Shown in pieces: positions 37,125 to 49,801 of a stretch of DNA of 64,000 nucleotides. The notes beneath the pieces are model-generated. The model saw nothing but the letters and a program-made list of their open reading frames with translations, searched no databases and was not told where the DNA came from. Source of the DNA: Torreya grandis (Eukaryota; Streptophyta; Pinopsida; Cupressales; Taxaceae). The stretch is from positions 737,001-801,000 of the forward strand of contig JARHVA010004808.1 of assembly GCA_037957365.1 (NCBI GenBank). The letters are read 5' to 3'. A program made the position numbers and the translations under genes. Positions within the stretch are counted from its first letter, which is position 1. Every line of letters starts with the position of its first letter.

Positions 37125-38809
37125 TATATTCTTTTACTTATGATCACATTGTTGTTATCATCGTAATGTATAAAGAGGATGACAAAGAGCACCCCATAGC
37201 CTTCATGAGCACAAATTTGAAGAATGTAGAGCTTAACTATCCTATTCTGGATAAACAAGCCTATGTTCTATTAAAGGTTATCAAGAAGTTCAAGCACAAC
37301 ATCCTAAGGAAAAAGACATATGACATAGTGTCTGATATGGTTGTCAAGTTGATGTTGGGACCAAATGAACTTGGAGAATGAAGAGAGAAATGGATGACCA
37401 AAATCTAAGAATATAACCTAGTAATAAAATCTACTAAGTTAGTTAGAGGCCAAGGTCTAATCCAAATTAATGCAAATATTGATCCATGCATTGATGTTTT
37501 GCAAGTTGAATCAAGTCAATTGTCTGGTGGATACTGGTACAAGGATATTGTCCACTATTTTTTGCACAGAGTGTCCCCCACACCTTAAAAGAGAACATAA
37601 AAGGTCCCTCAGGATAAGATCATCTCACTTTATGATCAAGAGAGGAGTCTTCTATAGAAAGAATTATGAGGGGATCTATCTAAGATGTGCCTCTAGAGTT
37701 GAAGCCATGAAGATCATGAATAATTTCCATGATAAACTAGGAAGTGGTCATCCTTTAGGGTGAACCACAACACACAAGATATTGAGAGCTAACTACTACT
37801 AGCCAACCATATTCAAAGATGCCCATGCTTATGTGCAAACATGCCATCAATGTCAAGTGTTTGATCAATGAGAGACAAAGGTAGCCATACCTTAATAACT
37901 AGTGATTGAAATGAAACCATTTTCATAATGGGGCCTCAACTTCATAGGAGTGATCAATCCTAACTCCTTAGTGGGACATAAATTTGTACTCACTACCATG
38001 GACTATTGCACCAGGTGGACTGAAGTAATAGCCACCAAGAATAGTAAAGCATTGACATCATCAAATTTCTTGAGGAAAATATCATTAGTCAGTTTGGGAC
38101 ACCCCTATATTTAGTATATGACAATGTCATATCCTTTGCATCATCCAAATTCATTGAATGGGCCTATGACAATAAAATATTCATCAAGTCTACTTCAAAC
38201 TATTACCCTCAGGGTAATGGAGTTATAGAATCTAACAATAAAAACTTGATGAATGTCATCAAGAAGTCTACAGAAAATAAACCTAGAAAATGGTAGTCCC
38301 TACTAAATTATGCTTTATGGGTAGACATAACAAGATATAAATAGGTGCTCAAAGCCTCCCCATTCTTACTAGTCTATAGGCAACAACCTATTCTTCTTAT
38401 CACACTCAAGTTATCCACCTATGAGTTTATAGCCAAGTATATGGAAGATGATGAAAGAGTACAATACCAAATACTAAACATAATCCAAATAGAAGATGCC
38501 AAAGATGAAGCATTGAATAATTTCAGCAAGCATCAAGATGTTGTTAAGAGATGGTTTAACAAATGAGCCAAAGTTAAAGCATTATGCATATTAGACTTGG
38601 TCCTACTATCAAAAAAGGCCCATGAGAGGAAAGGATAACATGACAAGTTCACTCCTCTCTATATTGGACTATATCAAATAGTAGAAATACTAGCTGAAAA
38701 TGCATTCAAACTCAAGGACCTATAACAGAATGACTTATCCTTGCCAGTAAATGGGAATTACCTAAAACATTATTTATTTGCTACTCTATCACAAACTCTA
38801 GAAGGATAG
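37125..38809 (+). pseudogene. Tat/Ogre-like pol 3' part (RNase H remnant and integrase), copy A
   Basis: This relic matches 56635-58311 almost line by line. It starts inside the degenerate RNase H (FTYDH-like, then HPIAFMSTNLKNVELNYPIL) and runs through the integrase: zinc-finger CHQC (near 37847), core LTTMDYCTRWTEV, LVYDN, NGVIESNNKNLM, and the C-terminal tail ending at a stop at 38807. All three integrase catalytic acids are still present (D in TTMDY, D in YDN, E in IES), unlike copy B, but a one-base deletion near 38055 and stops at 37379, 37407 and 38341 disable it. The 5' part (gag to RT) is absent: homology with copy B ends sharply at about 37125. It is read as the tail of the previous unit in a tandem array. 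Confidence 0.85.
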
Positions 38810-38815
38810 TAAGCT

Positions 38816-41669
38816 TGTTTAGAGTTATAGGTAGGATCAGACTAGTTTATTTTCTTATTTTTCTTTTTTGTTTTATTATTTCTCACTTTCCTACTTTATT
38901 TTCCTATTGTGTTCTTTATTGGTTAATGCTTTGTGTTTTTTGTTATGTGTTATAGCTTATTAATAAGTCCTTTGGACAAGAATTCACTGGCTCAATCTGT
39001 GTTAGTTTATTCCTAAAAATGGTAATAAAGGATTGTTGGTTTTAAACATTAGTCATACAAAGTTTGAAACCCTTTAGTAGTGTTCCAATTTAGAAAAGTT
39101 GGGTAGGGTTAATTAGAAGTTAGTTTTCTCATGAAAATCATAAGTCATTTTAAGGCTATAATATAGTTTAGATGACTAAACATTTACTTTCTCTAAATTT
39201 TGAATCTATGTGGACCATCATACTATCACTTAAATTCACCAAATAAATTACTAGGGTAGAACTTGATATCTGAAATTGAATTACATCCAAGCTATTTCTT
39301 GACAAAACCTTACACCTGGCTAATTCTAATTCCTAACCATTCTCATATACAAATTCAAGCATATATTAAAAAAATGATACACAAATGAAGTGAAATCATA
39401 AACTAGCTTTAGATTCCATGAATGGTGATTTAGGCAATCTCTATTGGGGCTATGGGCATCTAGCTAGTAGTAGAACAAGGCTCAGAGTGGAGCCAAAGGT
39501 ATCTCTATCAAGGCTATGGATTCCTAGCTAGCAGCATAGCAATGCCCAAGCCATCCTTAAATAAGTAAAGCATAATTATAAAAAATATAAATAATGCTTA
39601 AGTCATTTCATGTTTGATGTATTGAATCTTTAAAGATATCATTTATAAACCCAATGGAAATGGTTAATAAACCTCAAAATACATACATAGTATGATTGTC
39701 TACAAGTTTAAACTCTATTTCCAGCTTGTGGGATTTCATTAGTTTTAAAAATTAGTTTTGATACTAACTAAAGATCACAATGAAACAACTAATTTTTTAT
39801 TCATCTTTGACTAGAATATCTATATTCCAGCATTTTACAATGTTCCTCAGAGAGGTCACCATTTTTTGATGATGAACTACCCACTATTCCTAGAATGGGG
39901 ACCCTCATTTATTCAAATTTTAAATATTGCCTAAGATGCTAAACATGTTAAATCATCTTATTACTACATGGCTTGGATTTAATTTACTATTAATTATGCT
40001 TCTACAAACTCTAGTTAATCATTCATTTTGAAATAATGATTGACACTTAGAAATATTTAAATTCTAACAAGTCCTCTTCAAGTTTTATTTGACAATAAAT
40101 TATTAACTATGAAGACTTCAATAATGTATAGATAAGTTTTTGCTAAGGGAGTACAGCTTAGATCTCTAATAAACATGGCATGAGCTTTGTTAATATCTTA
40201 TTTAACTAACATTGTGTTGTGTTTAAATCATTTGGTTGTGAAGTTTTGTGTTTAACTTGTTTAAATTTTCTTAAGACAGTCTATGACATCTTCAAAAAAC
40301 TTAGTTTCTTGCTTGACCTCATAGGGCATCAAATTTAAGCAAATATTTATGATGCCTCTTACGATGTAAAAACTCAAAATATGGCATAAAAGATAGGTTT
40401 CTACCTCATCGGGCTTCGTAATGCCTTTGAAATCCATCAAATCTTATACAAGACACCTAGAGCAAATCTACTGAGCTTGTAAGCTATGTGGCATCATTTG
40501 GAGACCTCATGAAGAAGCTAGCTATTGGAATTCAAAACCTAATATACATGTCATAATCATGGCCCTCATGAGCAAGCGCACTCAATTTTAGCCACCATGT
40601 ATCCTGCTACAACATCAAATACACAAGATGTCATCGTGTGTCTCAAATGTGACCAATCAAACTGTAAAAGCCTTCTAAGGTGATGTATGTTCCCCTTAGG
40701 TTCATCTGAGATCAGTGCATATCTACACCATGTTACATCCATCTAGAAGCTCATGAGAGCTTGCAAGGTTGACATTTGGGAGCATCTGAGATATCTGATC
40801 AAGGTTCAGTGATAAATAGTTGCTCAAGGTTTCCTCTAATAGTGAAAAGTGGCATATGAATAAACAAAATCCTATAATAATGATGTATGTCCCCTTTAGA
40901 CTTGTGTAATGATGCCACATGTCCTTCCCATGCTAATTCTATTTGAAATCCACTAGATCACCTCCAAGAGACACACGTGTCTCCACCTAAGTTATATGAT
41001 TAACACCAAGTTGTTGATAGTTATCTAAAAGTCTTCTACTGGAGACACCTAGAAAAGTAAATTTGTGATTGCCTTTTGAGAGAGACATCTGGAAAGGAAA
41101 AGCTCTGGTTTCCTAGAAAAAGTGATGCATGGTAATCCCATAACCAATCAAATCAAAAAATGCCAGTCGAGAGATCACTATAAATTAAAAGATGGCAAGT
41201 GGAAGGGTACAAAAAAGTCATGCTAACCTACATTTTGAGATTTTATGAGCAATCAAAAGGTTCCACATGTTCAAATTTTGAGTTGACTAAGCATATTAGT
41301 CATATTCAGGCCTCGTGCATACCTAACTAGATATGAGGTGGCATCCACATGTCAAAACATGGAAATATTTAGATTTAAAACTAAAATTGATGGTAGATCA
41401 AAGGAAAATTAAAGCTAAATTTGAAATCTAGTGTAATTAATTACCAAAATCAATAGTTTAAAGATTATTTCAAATATATGCAAAGTTGACAAACTCACCA
41501 TTAATATGGCATGAACTAGGATCACCATCAACCATGCATTAATTAGGGAAATCTTTCAAGAGGCTACTCAAAAAAGTTATTTTTATTTGCATTTCAAGTT
41601 ATACGCATCTACTCTCTCTATGTCCATGCTATCCCAAGTCAACAAGGCTCAAGCTATTGGTAAATTACA
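38816..41669 (+). repeat. Proposed LTR of the Tat/Ogre-like element, copy A
   Basis: About 2.85 kb of non-coding DNA between the pol stop and ORF1, repeated with clear similarity at 58318-61168. Limits were set at TGTTTAGAG and GTAAATTACA, which are shared by both copies and give nearly equal lengths (2854 and 2851 bp). A U3-like region near 40460-41360 carries CACATGTC / CACGTGTC motifs (a perfect CACGTG at 40974-40979), a CCAAT box at 41144-41148 and a decayed TATA (TACAAAAAAG, 41208-41217). A 70-bp internal duplication (GGCTATGG...CTAGCTAG) lies at 39445-39540. No standard primer binding site follows, so the ends are tentative. Confidence 0.55.
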
Positions 41670-41749
41670 CCCCGATCACCATTGTTAGAGCTTGAGAGTT
41701 ATAGAAGGATATTAGAAAGATGTTGATTGTTATCTAAGATATTGTAGAG

Positions 41750-44302
41750 ATGGCACAAATAGGTCCATTCACTTTGATTAAGAGTATTTATTTTATAAAT
41801 TATGACTCCCTATTCATATATGGTACTTCAATTATTTTCAAGGACATTAAGTTCATTCTCGAAGCCATAACATCTGATGACCTACATTATAGTAACATAT
41901 ACTTCAACATAAAAGTAGTTACGTTAGTAGATGAGAATGAGACTATGCCTCATATAATCTAGTTAGCTTCTAATATCCTTCCCATTAATGTAGTTGGTAT
42001 CCATAAGGTCATGGCCAAGCCAGAGGTCATGCCATGTACTGACCTAGTTTATAACATCTTTCAAAGATCAAAGTATGAGGATGGGCTACTAAAATTAATG
42101 TCCCAAGGGCTCCTGATTGCCTTCAAATAATATATAATATTTGATAAGTATTATGACCTCTCCTCCCCATATATTGAGTAAAACTAGGTCATCATCGATA
42201 ATTGGGACAAGATGTACTCCCCTGAGAATGTCTTGGCTACATGGGTGATTGACCCAGCTAGAGTTGTCCTCATGGATGACCAAAGGAATTAAGCTATTCA
42301 TCAATTCAAGAAAGGAGTTAGGATTGGCCTATCCCTATTAAACAAAATATTTGGTAACCCACACATTGGCTATATAGATATAAGGACCCTTCTACTACTA
42401 TAAATAATCCTTGAACACCAATAAATTCCCCCACTTGGGTAAATTATTAGCAATAACCTAGAATATGCTATGAATGACACTTGTGAGAATGGTGCCCCAT
42501 TCTTCACAATGAATAATTTGTTAGATGTTATCTATTTAATGGTTCAACTGGGTTAGAATTCATGATCTCCTAAGTAATAAGAGGTTGTCCCTTAGCTTTT
42601 CTCTATAATTCACATTCATCACTTTAGGTGCAATATAAGAGTGATTGAAAAAGAATTCTACCTAGTTGTTTACAAATTAATCATTGAGTGTGAAATGTTA
42701 TGGGCTTCCCTAGAAGTTAGGTAAACCTTGAGGGATATAGGTAGCTACTTATTGTACCTAGATTACACACTCATTAGAGTAGAAGGAGTGATGGTGGGTT
42801 CTCTCAAATTATTAAGGTATGTGTCAATGAATTTGACTAAGGAAGAGATGGATTATCAACTATTGCATGGAGTTGATGGAGTCTTCAAAAATAAGAAGAA
42901 TACGGTCCTCCAAAAAGTTATATATAAATTAGGGAGGACAAAAATTACAAAATGGCATGATGTTATTATAGTTGTTAGGCATAGGGATTCTTACCTATTG
43001 CCGAAGGATGACTTTAGACCTTGGTACCCTAACAATGTCATTTCCAAGCACCTATTCAAATTCAAGAAAGATATAGTAATGGAGTATAAGCATCAAGAAA
43101 AATTACATGAATGGATATACAGAGATGTTATGAATGAATAAGTAGTTCTCAAAAATGTAGAAAGGAAGAACATTGAGCTTTAAATGAGACTAGATAGAGA
43201 GAAGGAAGATATTGTAAAACCTCAACCACCACCAACTCATGGGAGCATGTTTAATGTCAATTATGAAGAAGGGTGGGAAGAGGAAGAAGAAGACAACATT
43301 CCTCTTATTAGGAATAGTCCATGTAGACCTCCACTTCTTGTCACTTCAAGTAGTCAAAACCTGCCTCCAATCTCTGAGCAAGGAGGATCAAGTAGGAAAC
43401 TTGACCCCTCCCAAGGGCCCACATTAATCTTTGTATCTACCATGGGAGATATTCTCTAAAGTTTGGATCAACCTGACACTATTTCCATTGTCCTGGAGAA
43501 TTATAACAAGGGATTGAACTATATGTGGAAGAATTGCAAGCACTGGCTAGGAGTAATATTGAATTGTTTTATAAAAGGAAGAAGGAGCCGAAGACTATTA
43601 TTAGAGGGGAAATACCTCCTATATTAGATTAATAATCAGTTGTAGATCCCATAAGCATACCTTAGGCTCCTAGTTTAAGTACTCTCCCACTACCTTCTTT
43701 CCTAATTACTAGTACATCTACTTCTACTTCTATTATTACATTTGCTCCTCTCACCATTATCTCAAAATTGGATCCCCCATCAATAATCACAACTTTAGCT
43801 ACCACTACCCAATCCTTAGTTGATACTAGCATGAGCTAGGTTAGTACTTCCTTTGGATTCACCTTTCCCCATTTTATTTCTCATGTCATTGCAAACATTA
43901 CTTCTTCCTAAGCAGCCACAATAGGTTCCTCACTTGTTATTGGTTCCCCTATACCTATGAGGCCATTGAAGCCCATTTTAAAGCTATTCACCTTTCAAAA
44001 TCCACTCAATATTACTATGAATACAAAGGTGAGTGTACCTTCAAAATTTACTTCATTTATTCTTAACATGGGTCCTTTTTAGTATCTATTTGACACACTT
44101 GGGAAAATAGAACCAATGAGCTTGCACATTCCTACTACAATCCTAGCCTCTACCTCTAACTAAGCACCTCCAATTCAGCCCCCTCAAACAAAGCCAACAC
44201 CTAATACTACCCCAAATTAGGTTAGAGATATCATATAGGCATCTAGACAAAAGAGGCTTAAGGTAGTCCTCTTTTCACCTCAAATTGGGATGAGGTTTGA
44301 TG
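41750..44302 (+). pseudogene. Retroelement ORF1, unidentified protein, copy A, 5' part
   Basis: An ATG opens a frame matching 61249 onward: MAQIGPFTLIKSIYFIN, GTSIIFKDIKFILEAITSDD, YEDGLLKLMSQGLL, YSPENVLATWVIDPARVVLM, LLNKIFGNPHIGYIDIRT, CENGAPFFTMNNLLDVIYLM, LYLDYTLIRVEG, TKITKWHDVI and HEWIYRDVMNE, then an acidic segment (WEEEEEDN) and a long Ser/Thr/Pro-rich stretch (43620-44220). Stops are frequent, mostly TAG/TAA at Gln positions. The reading frame is split by a chromovirus at CTACC (44303-44307) and continues at 49807. No known domain is recognised; no catalytic motif or membrane segment is evident. By position (after the LTR, before gag) it corresponds to the ORF1 of Ogre-type elements, whose function is also unknown. 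Confidence 0.65.
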
Positions 44303-44307
44303 CTACC
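44303..44307 (+). repeat. Target-site duplication CTACC (left)
   Basis: CTACC immediately precedes the 5' LTR; the same five bases follow the 3' LTR at 49802-49806. The uninterrupted sequence in the sister copy reads GCTACCATTGG at about 63729-63740. Confidence 0.85.
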
Positions 44308-44632
44308 TACTACGCCCCTAATCTATCACATGTATTAGGAAAGGAATAGACAACTTGTGGATTGATTATCCCACTTTGATGCTATATCACATTTCTCTAT
44401 TCATTCATTTGGTTAGTAGGTTGGCCTATGGAGTAACCATGGCCTAGATAGACTATATATAGGAGGTAGTGGGTAATTATTTATCATCATATTGTGAATT
44501 TTGCTCTTATTGAAACTTGTGGTGGTTTCCCCCTCAAAGTGGCTTGTCTATTATCATATATTATGATATATTTCAATCATATTTGGATATATTTCTTCTA
44601 TTCTACTTTATTGTTGAAGTAATTTCATTACA
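44308..44632 (+). repeat. 5' LTR of the chromovirus
   Basis: Starts TACTACGCCCC (the 3' LTR keeps the canonical TG: TGTTATACCCC) and ends TTTCATTACA. Contains a TATA box (TATATATA, 44454-44461). Equal in length to the 3' LTR, with about 30 substitutions and no indels that I can see. Confidence 0.92.
44454..44461 (+). promoter_or_regulatory. TATA box of the chromovirus LTR
   Basis: CTATATATAGG in the 5' LTR, conserved in the 3' LTR at about 49624-49632. It would mark the U3/R boundary region. Confidence 0.55.
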
Positions 44633-44634
44633 AG

Positions 44635-44650
44635 TGGTATCAGCACTGTG
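44635..44650 (+). promoter_or_regulatory. Primer binding site (initiator tRNA-Met)
   Basis: TGGTATCAGCACTGTG lies two bases after the 5' LTR. The first nine bases match TGGTATCAGAGC, the complement of the plant initiator tRNA-Met 3' end used by many plant LTR elements. Confidence 0.85.
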
Positions 44651-45090
44651 ATTTGGGCAATCTTGTGGGTTAACCCTAATCTTTAAAATTTGGATATATC
44701 TAAAAAATGGTTGTGAATTTATATGCAATTCTTTTATTAGAGTTGAGAAATCATTAATTTAATATTTCTTTAAAATTTTAGCTCATTTAGATCTATTTTA
44801 CAAAATTTATTGCCATTTTAGGGTTTTTCATAAAATTGCTCTAAAGTGCGCAATTCAAAGAATTTTTTTGAGTTATTTACGTTTTTGGAAATCTTAGAAA
44901 AATTTGGCTAGTGTATTTTCTTTGAATGTTTTGATTTGAGGCTGACATAAGTCCAAAATCACTTGGTCAAAGTTGGGTCAAAAGTGCCAATCAAGGTCAA
45001 CATCGTAAAGCCCTTTTATGGCAAGTCGACAAACTCAGGGCTAAAGAAAGGGTGCTAAAACTCTAGGTAAAACTCCTAACAAGGAATAGA

Positions 45091-46190
45091 TGGAGTCATA
45101 AGGGGGATGTACTAGATCCTTTATACCAAGTTCCTCTGACATAGATCACAAAGTGAGTTAGCTTGACTATAGTGTGCAAGGCATTCAAAGTGAGGTGCAA
45201 GGCATACAATTTAATATGAAATCCATACAAGATAGTTTGGTAGATATCATGATGGATTTGAAAAATAATCAGTCAAATCATATAGCTATCACTATTTCAC
45301 AAACCCACCAGGGTGGTTCTCCCAACCAGTCTACTTCAAATCCAACTACATTGTCATAGAGGAACCTGTTACCAAAGGTGGATATGCATAAATTTGATGG
45401 AAAAGATTCATTCAATTAGATCAACTAAATGGAGAATTTTTTTGATCCACATTAGATCCCAAGTGGATAGAAGGTTTCCATGTCATCCTTGTATCTTTAA
45501 CCTGATCAATTCATTTGGTATCGATGGTTGTGTGCTCAAAATAAAATAATGACTCTCAGTGTCACCTGGTCAATTTTTATAGAGGAGCTGTAATTACACT
45601 ATGGCAATAGTGTGACAGAGAATTACTTTAGCCAACTGGCAAAATTGTGACAGACTAGCTCTATCAAATACTATATTCATCATTTTTAGAACCTATCCTT
45701 ACGTGTGGAGATAATTTCTGAGGAGAACTTGAATGACATATTTTTGGGTGGACTCAAGGACCACATTCAACATGAGGTATGCATATTTAATCCACTTAAG
45801 ATTTTTTATTCTATTATCATGGCACATAAATCTAAGGAAAAATTCATAGCCAATAAGAATTAGCCATTCATTCATTTCAAATATCATATCATATCGACAC
45901 CAATACTTCCTCCACCTACTAGATTGACCCCTCAACAAATTGAAGAGAAGCATGTAAAAGGATTATGTTTCAATTGTGATAGCAAGTGGATCAAAGGACA
46001 TAGATGTGCTAAGAAGAAGTTATTCTACATTGAGGTATCTAATGAAGACTAAGGAGAAGATGATGCCTCTAATGATGATGAGGAAGAGATAGAGTAGGTA
46101 CCTGAAGATTCCTAACCTATAATCTCTTATCATACACTTACAGGTATTATCACTCCACAAACTCTTAAAGTGGTGGGTTTCCTCAAGAAA
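45091..46190 (+). pseudogene. Chromovirus gag (capsid and nucleocapsid) relic
   Basis: The capsid part is recognisable from KVDMHKFDGKD, MENFFD, KVSMSSLYL, WYRWLCAQNKIMTLSV, LHYGN, YFSQLAKL, YIHHF, LSLRVEIISEENLNDIFLGG and KDHIQHEV, the usual order of a plant gypsy retrotransposon gag domain. A nucleocapsid zinc knuckle follows at 45966-46008 (CFNC...GHRC). An acidic stretch (DDEEEIE) precedes protease. Stops include 45093-45110, 45357, 45418 and 45449 and at least one frameshift near 45420, so no capsid could be made. Many stops sit where family members have Gln or Trp. Confidence 0.85.
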
Positions 46191-46525
46191 TAGAAGGTGA
46201 CAGTGTTGATTGATTTAGGGAGCACACATAACTTCATCAACCATAAGTTGGCCACTTGATTTAACTATTTCATCTACCCAACACCAAAATTCTAGGTCAT
46301 GAATGTAGATGGTGATGCAATTAATTATTCAAGTAAATGCCATAGTATTAATCTTGTTATGGGTGAGTACAATCTCAATTCTCCTATGTTTTTTATTCCC
46401 ATTGGTAGCATAGACATTGTTTTGGAAGTCCAGTGGCTCACAACCTTGGGTACCATTGAGATGAACTTCCAAAAACTATTCATGCTATTTCATTTTGAAG
46501 GTAGGAAAATTGAACTACGTTGATT
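46190..46525 (+). pseudogene. Chromovirus aspartic protease relic
   Basis: VTVLIDLGSTHNFINHKLAT (46197-46256) is the retropepsin active-site loop; the family reads D-S-G and here the Ser is Leu (TCA to TTA). The Asp and Gly remain. The downstream part continues with INLVMGEYNLNSPMFFIPIG and a stop at 46521. The enzyme would have cut the Gag-Pol polyprotein inside the virus-like particle. Confidence 0.8.
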
Positions 46526-46689
46526 ACAGGTAAAATCTCCACAATTGATTAGTTCACATCAGATGACCAAGATGCTAAAAAAGGGGGCAAAGGGAATTAT
46601 TTCATGATTATGTTCCATATAAGTTCAACCCACACATTCATATACACATCTTGATCTATAGATGATTCTTGATGACCACCCATCTATTT

Positions 46690-48005
46690 TTGGGGCCATG
46701 CCAAAAGGACTACCACCAAAAAGAGAACATGATCATGCCATTCAACTACTTCTAGGGAGTCAACCACCAAATATCAAACCATATAGATATCCATATACAT
46801 AGAAGAGTGAAATAAAAAAGATGGTCCATGAGATGTTAGAGGCAGGGATCATCAAGCACAACCAAAGTGCATATTCATCACTAGTGGTCATGGTGCAAAA
46901 GAAGGATGACACATGGAGGATGTGCCTAGATTATAAGGAACTCAAAAAGTACACCATCAAAGATAAGTTTTCTATTCTAGTAATTGATGATTTACTTGAT
47001 GAGTTGCATGGTGTTAATTATTTCATAAAATTGAATCTTCACTCAGGGTACCATCAAATTAGAATCAAGGATGAAGATGTTCATAAAACTACTTTTAGAA
47101 TGCATGAGGGCCATTATGAGTTTTTGGTAATGGCCTTTGGTTTTAAAAATGCATTGTCTACTTTTTAGATCTTGATAAACATTATTTTTAGGCCCTTTTT
47201 AAGGAATTTTGTGCTAGTTTTCTTTGACAACATATTGATTTATAGTCAGACATGGGAAGCACATTTGTAACATGTGAAACAAGTGTTGATAGTTTTGGAG
47301 AAGCATTGGCTTTATGCGAAGCCATCCAAATGTGCTTTTGGAGTACAAGAGGTAGAGTACCTAGGTCACATTTTTTCCCATGAAGGTGTCAAAGTTGATC
47401 CCTAGAAGATCAAAGCTATGATGGAATGGCCCATGCCAAAAACTCTCAAAAACCTTCAAGGGCTCCTAAGACTAATAGGTTACTACCAAAGATTTTTGGA
47501 AGGTTATACCAGCATAGAGGTTCCACTCACTACATTTCTAAAGAAGGATGTCTTTCATTGGAATGATGCCACCACTAAAGCATTTGAGAAACTAAAAGTA
47601 GCTATGTGCACCACTCCAGTTTTGGCTACTCTAGAGTTCTCAAAGACATTCACTATTGAATGTGATACTTCTAGATCTGCATTGTGAGTAGTAATAATGT
47701 AGGAAGGAAGACCCATTGCATTTGAGAGTCATTAAGTCAAAGGTAAGAATATACAAAAACCTATCTATGAGAAAGAAATGATGGCTATTGTTCCTGTAGT
47801 TAAACAATGGAGGCCCTATCTGATGGGTAGACCCTTTAAGGTGAAAATGGATCATGATAGTCTCAAATAATTTTTTAAGCAAAGATTATCATCTAATGAA
47901 CAATAAAAGTGGGTAACCAAAATGTTGGGTTATGATTTTTAAATTATCTACAAGAAGGGTAAAGATAATATAGTAGTAAATGCATTATCCAGATGGGATA
48001 CATCT
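46690..48005 (+). pseudogene. Chromovirus reverse transcriptase and RNase H relic
   Basis: The order is [139 protein letters not shown] and the thumb region, then RNase H (FTIECDTSRSALW, QRLSSNEQ, KWVTKMLGYDF, GKDNIVVNALSRW). Two of three polymerase Asp residues have become Asn (KLDL to KLNL near 47031; FDD to FDN near 47227), both G to A. Stops at 46799, 47167, 47268, 47402, 47698, 47908 and 47940 are mostly Gln codons turned to TAG or TAA. Confidence 0.9.
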
Positions 48006-48184
48006 ACAAAAGCATTACATTGTGCAATGTCCATGTTGCAAGTAGATTGGGTGGATGAAGCTAGGTTATAATGGGAGTAAGACAAGGATACACAAGTTTT
48101 GATTCAAAATCTCTAGCAAGGTAATTTAGCCTCTGACAAATTGGAATGGAAAGGTAATGTTCTATGATATAAGGGTAGGTTATA

Positions 48185-49455
48185 CTTGTGCAAAGATTTA
48201 GAGCTTAAACATAATATTATTATAGGGACACTCAGGGTTCTTGAAAACTTATAGAATTAAGAAAGAATTATTTTGGGAAGGACTCAAGGGATGTGTACAA
48301 AATTTTGTGGTAGAATGCTTGATATGCCAATAGAATAAAGGTGAGATAGCTAAGACCCTGGGTCTATTACAATCGTTAGCAATTCCTAGTCAAAGGTGGG
48401 AGGAGGTTTCCATAGATTTCATCACAGGGTTGCCTTATTCTGAAGGTAAGAATGTTATCTTGGTCATTGTGGATAGGCTTACAAAATATGCCCATTTTTT
48501 TACTCTCTCACATCCATTTTTAGCAAGTACAATAGCAGCTATTTTTTGGAGTCAGTTCTAAAATTACATGGAACCCAAAAAATAATTGTAAGTGATCATG
48601 ATCCTATTTTCACTAGTAATTTATGGACTAGACTATTTTCCTATTTGGGTACTTAGCTAGCTCATAGCTTATCTTACCATCCCCAATTTGATGGATAAAT
48701 AGAAGTGGTTAACAAATGTTTAGAGGGGTATCTCCATTGCTTTGTATCAGATAAACAAGAATGTTGGGTTAAATGGCTACCACTTGTAGAATGGTAGTAT
48801 AACACATCTTTCCATACCTCTTCTAAAATGTCTCCATTTCTAGCACTATATGGTTACCATCCACCTTCCATCACTTCTTCATTAAAGGTGCAAACCAAGG
48901 TTTGAAATATGGAGGAGCACATTCAGCATCAACAAGAGGTTTTGGCTGGTTTGAGAGATAATTTGGCCTTGGCACAAAATATGATGAAGTAACAAGCAGA
49001 TCAACACCATAATGAGCAAAATTTTGAGGTGGGTGACTGGGTATTTGTATGTTTGTAGCCTTACAAGTAGATGTCCTTAAAGAAATAGAAAAAGGACAAC
49101 AAACTTGATCCTAATTATTATGGCCCTTATTAGGTTCTATAAAAAGTTTGAAGTTTGGCTTATAAGTTTGAGTTACCTCATTCATCTTGCATACACCTAG
49201 TATTTCATATTTCTTATTTGAAGAAGGTCATTAGACATAAAGTTTCAGCCCAAATAGAGCTCCCAAAACTAGATGAAGAAGGATGAGTCATTTTGGAACC
49301 AGAGAAGATCCTCTAAACACATACGAAAAGATTGAAAATCAGAGAGATTAGGGAATATCTGATCAAGTGGCAGAACCTGAGTAGTGAAGATGCAACCTGG
49401 GAAGGTGAAGATTTTTTGTAACAAAATCTAGAGTTGTCCAACATTGAGGACAACA
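48185..49455 (+). pseudogene. Chromovirus integrase with C-terminal chromodomain
   Basis: After a zinc-finger remnant (GHSGFLKTY, then CLICQ) come the catalytic core landmarks [37 protein letters not shown] and SYHPQFDG-IEVVNKCLEGYL; the second Asp and the Glu are intact, and the first Asp is kept. LPHSSCIHLVFHISYLKK closes the SH3-like part. A chromodomain follows at about 49320-49440 (REYLIKWQNLSSEDATWE), the module that in chromoviruses targets insertion to marked chromatin. Stops near 48334, 48654, 48697, 48991, 49058, 49069, 49315 and 49421 all sit at probable Gln positions. Confidence 0.9.
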
Positions 49456-49460
49456 TTGGT

Positions 49461-49476
49461 TTGAAGGGTAAGGGCA
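49461..49476 (+). promoter_or_regulatory. Polypurine tract of the chromovirus
   Basis: TTGAAGGGTAAGGGCA directly abuts the TG of the 3' LTR; it is purine-rich except for the pyrimidines at positions 1-2, 10 and 15 and would prime plus-strand DNA synthesis. Confidence 0.7.
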
Positions 49477-49801
49477 TGTTATACCCCTAACCTATCACAT
49501 GTATTAGGATAGGAATAGTTGACTTGTGGATTACTTATCCCTCTTTGATGCTATATCACATTTCTCTATACATTCATTTGGTTAGTAGGTCAGCCTATGG
49601 AGTAACCATGGCCTAGATAAACTATATATAGGAGGTAATGGGTAATTATTTATCATCATATTGTGAATTTTGATCTTATTAAAACTTGTTGAGGTTTCCC
49701 CCTTAAAGTGGCTTGTCTATTATCATATATCCTGATATATTTCAATCATATTTGGATCTATTTCTGTTATTATACTTTATTGTTGACGTAATTTCATTGC
49801 A
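49477..49801 (+). repeat. 3' LTR of the chromovirus
   Basis: Runs from TGTTATACCCC to TTTCATTGCA, 325 bp, with canonical TG...CA ends, followed by CTACC (49802-49806). Aligns to the 5' LTR over its full length. Confidence 0.93.

Larger units (their letters stand above)
44308..49801 (+). mobile_element. Full-length Ty3/gypsy chromovirus, nested and inactive
   Basis: A complete but dead element of 5494 bp: 325-bp LTR, initiator-Met primer site, gag with CCHC knuckle, protease, reverse transcriptase, RNase H, integrase, C-terminal chromodomain, purine-rich tract, 325-bp LTR, with a 5-bp target duplication. The chromodomain and gag style place it among the plant chromoviruses (Tekay/Reina-like groups; the exact lineage is not decided). 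By my count the two LTRs differ at about 30 of 325 positions, so insertion is old. It interrupts ORF1 of another retroelement in the same orientation. Confidence 0.93.
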
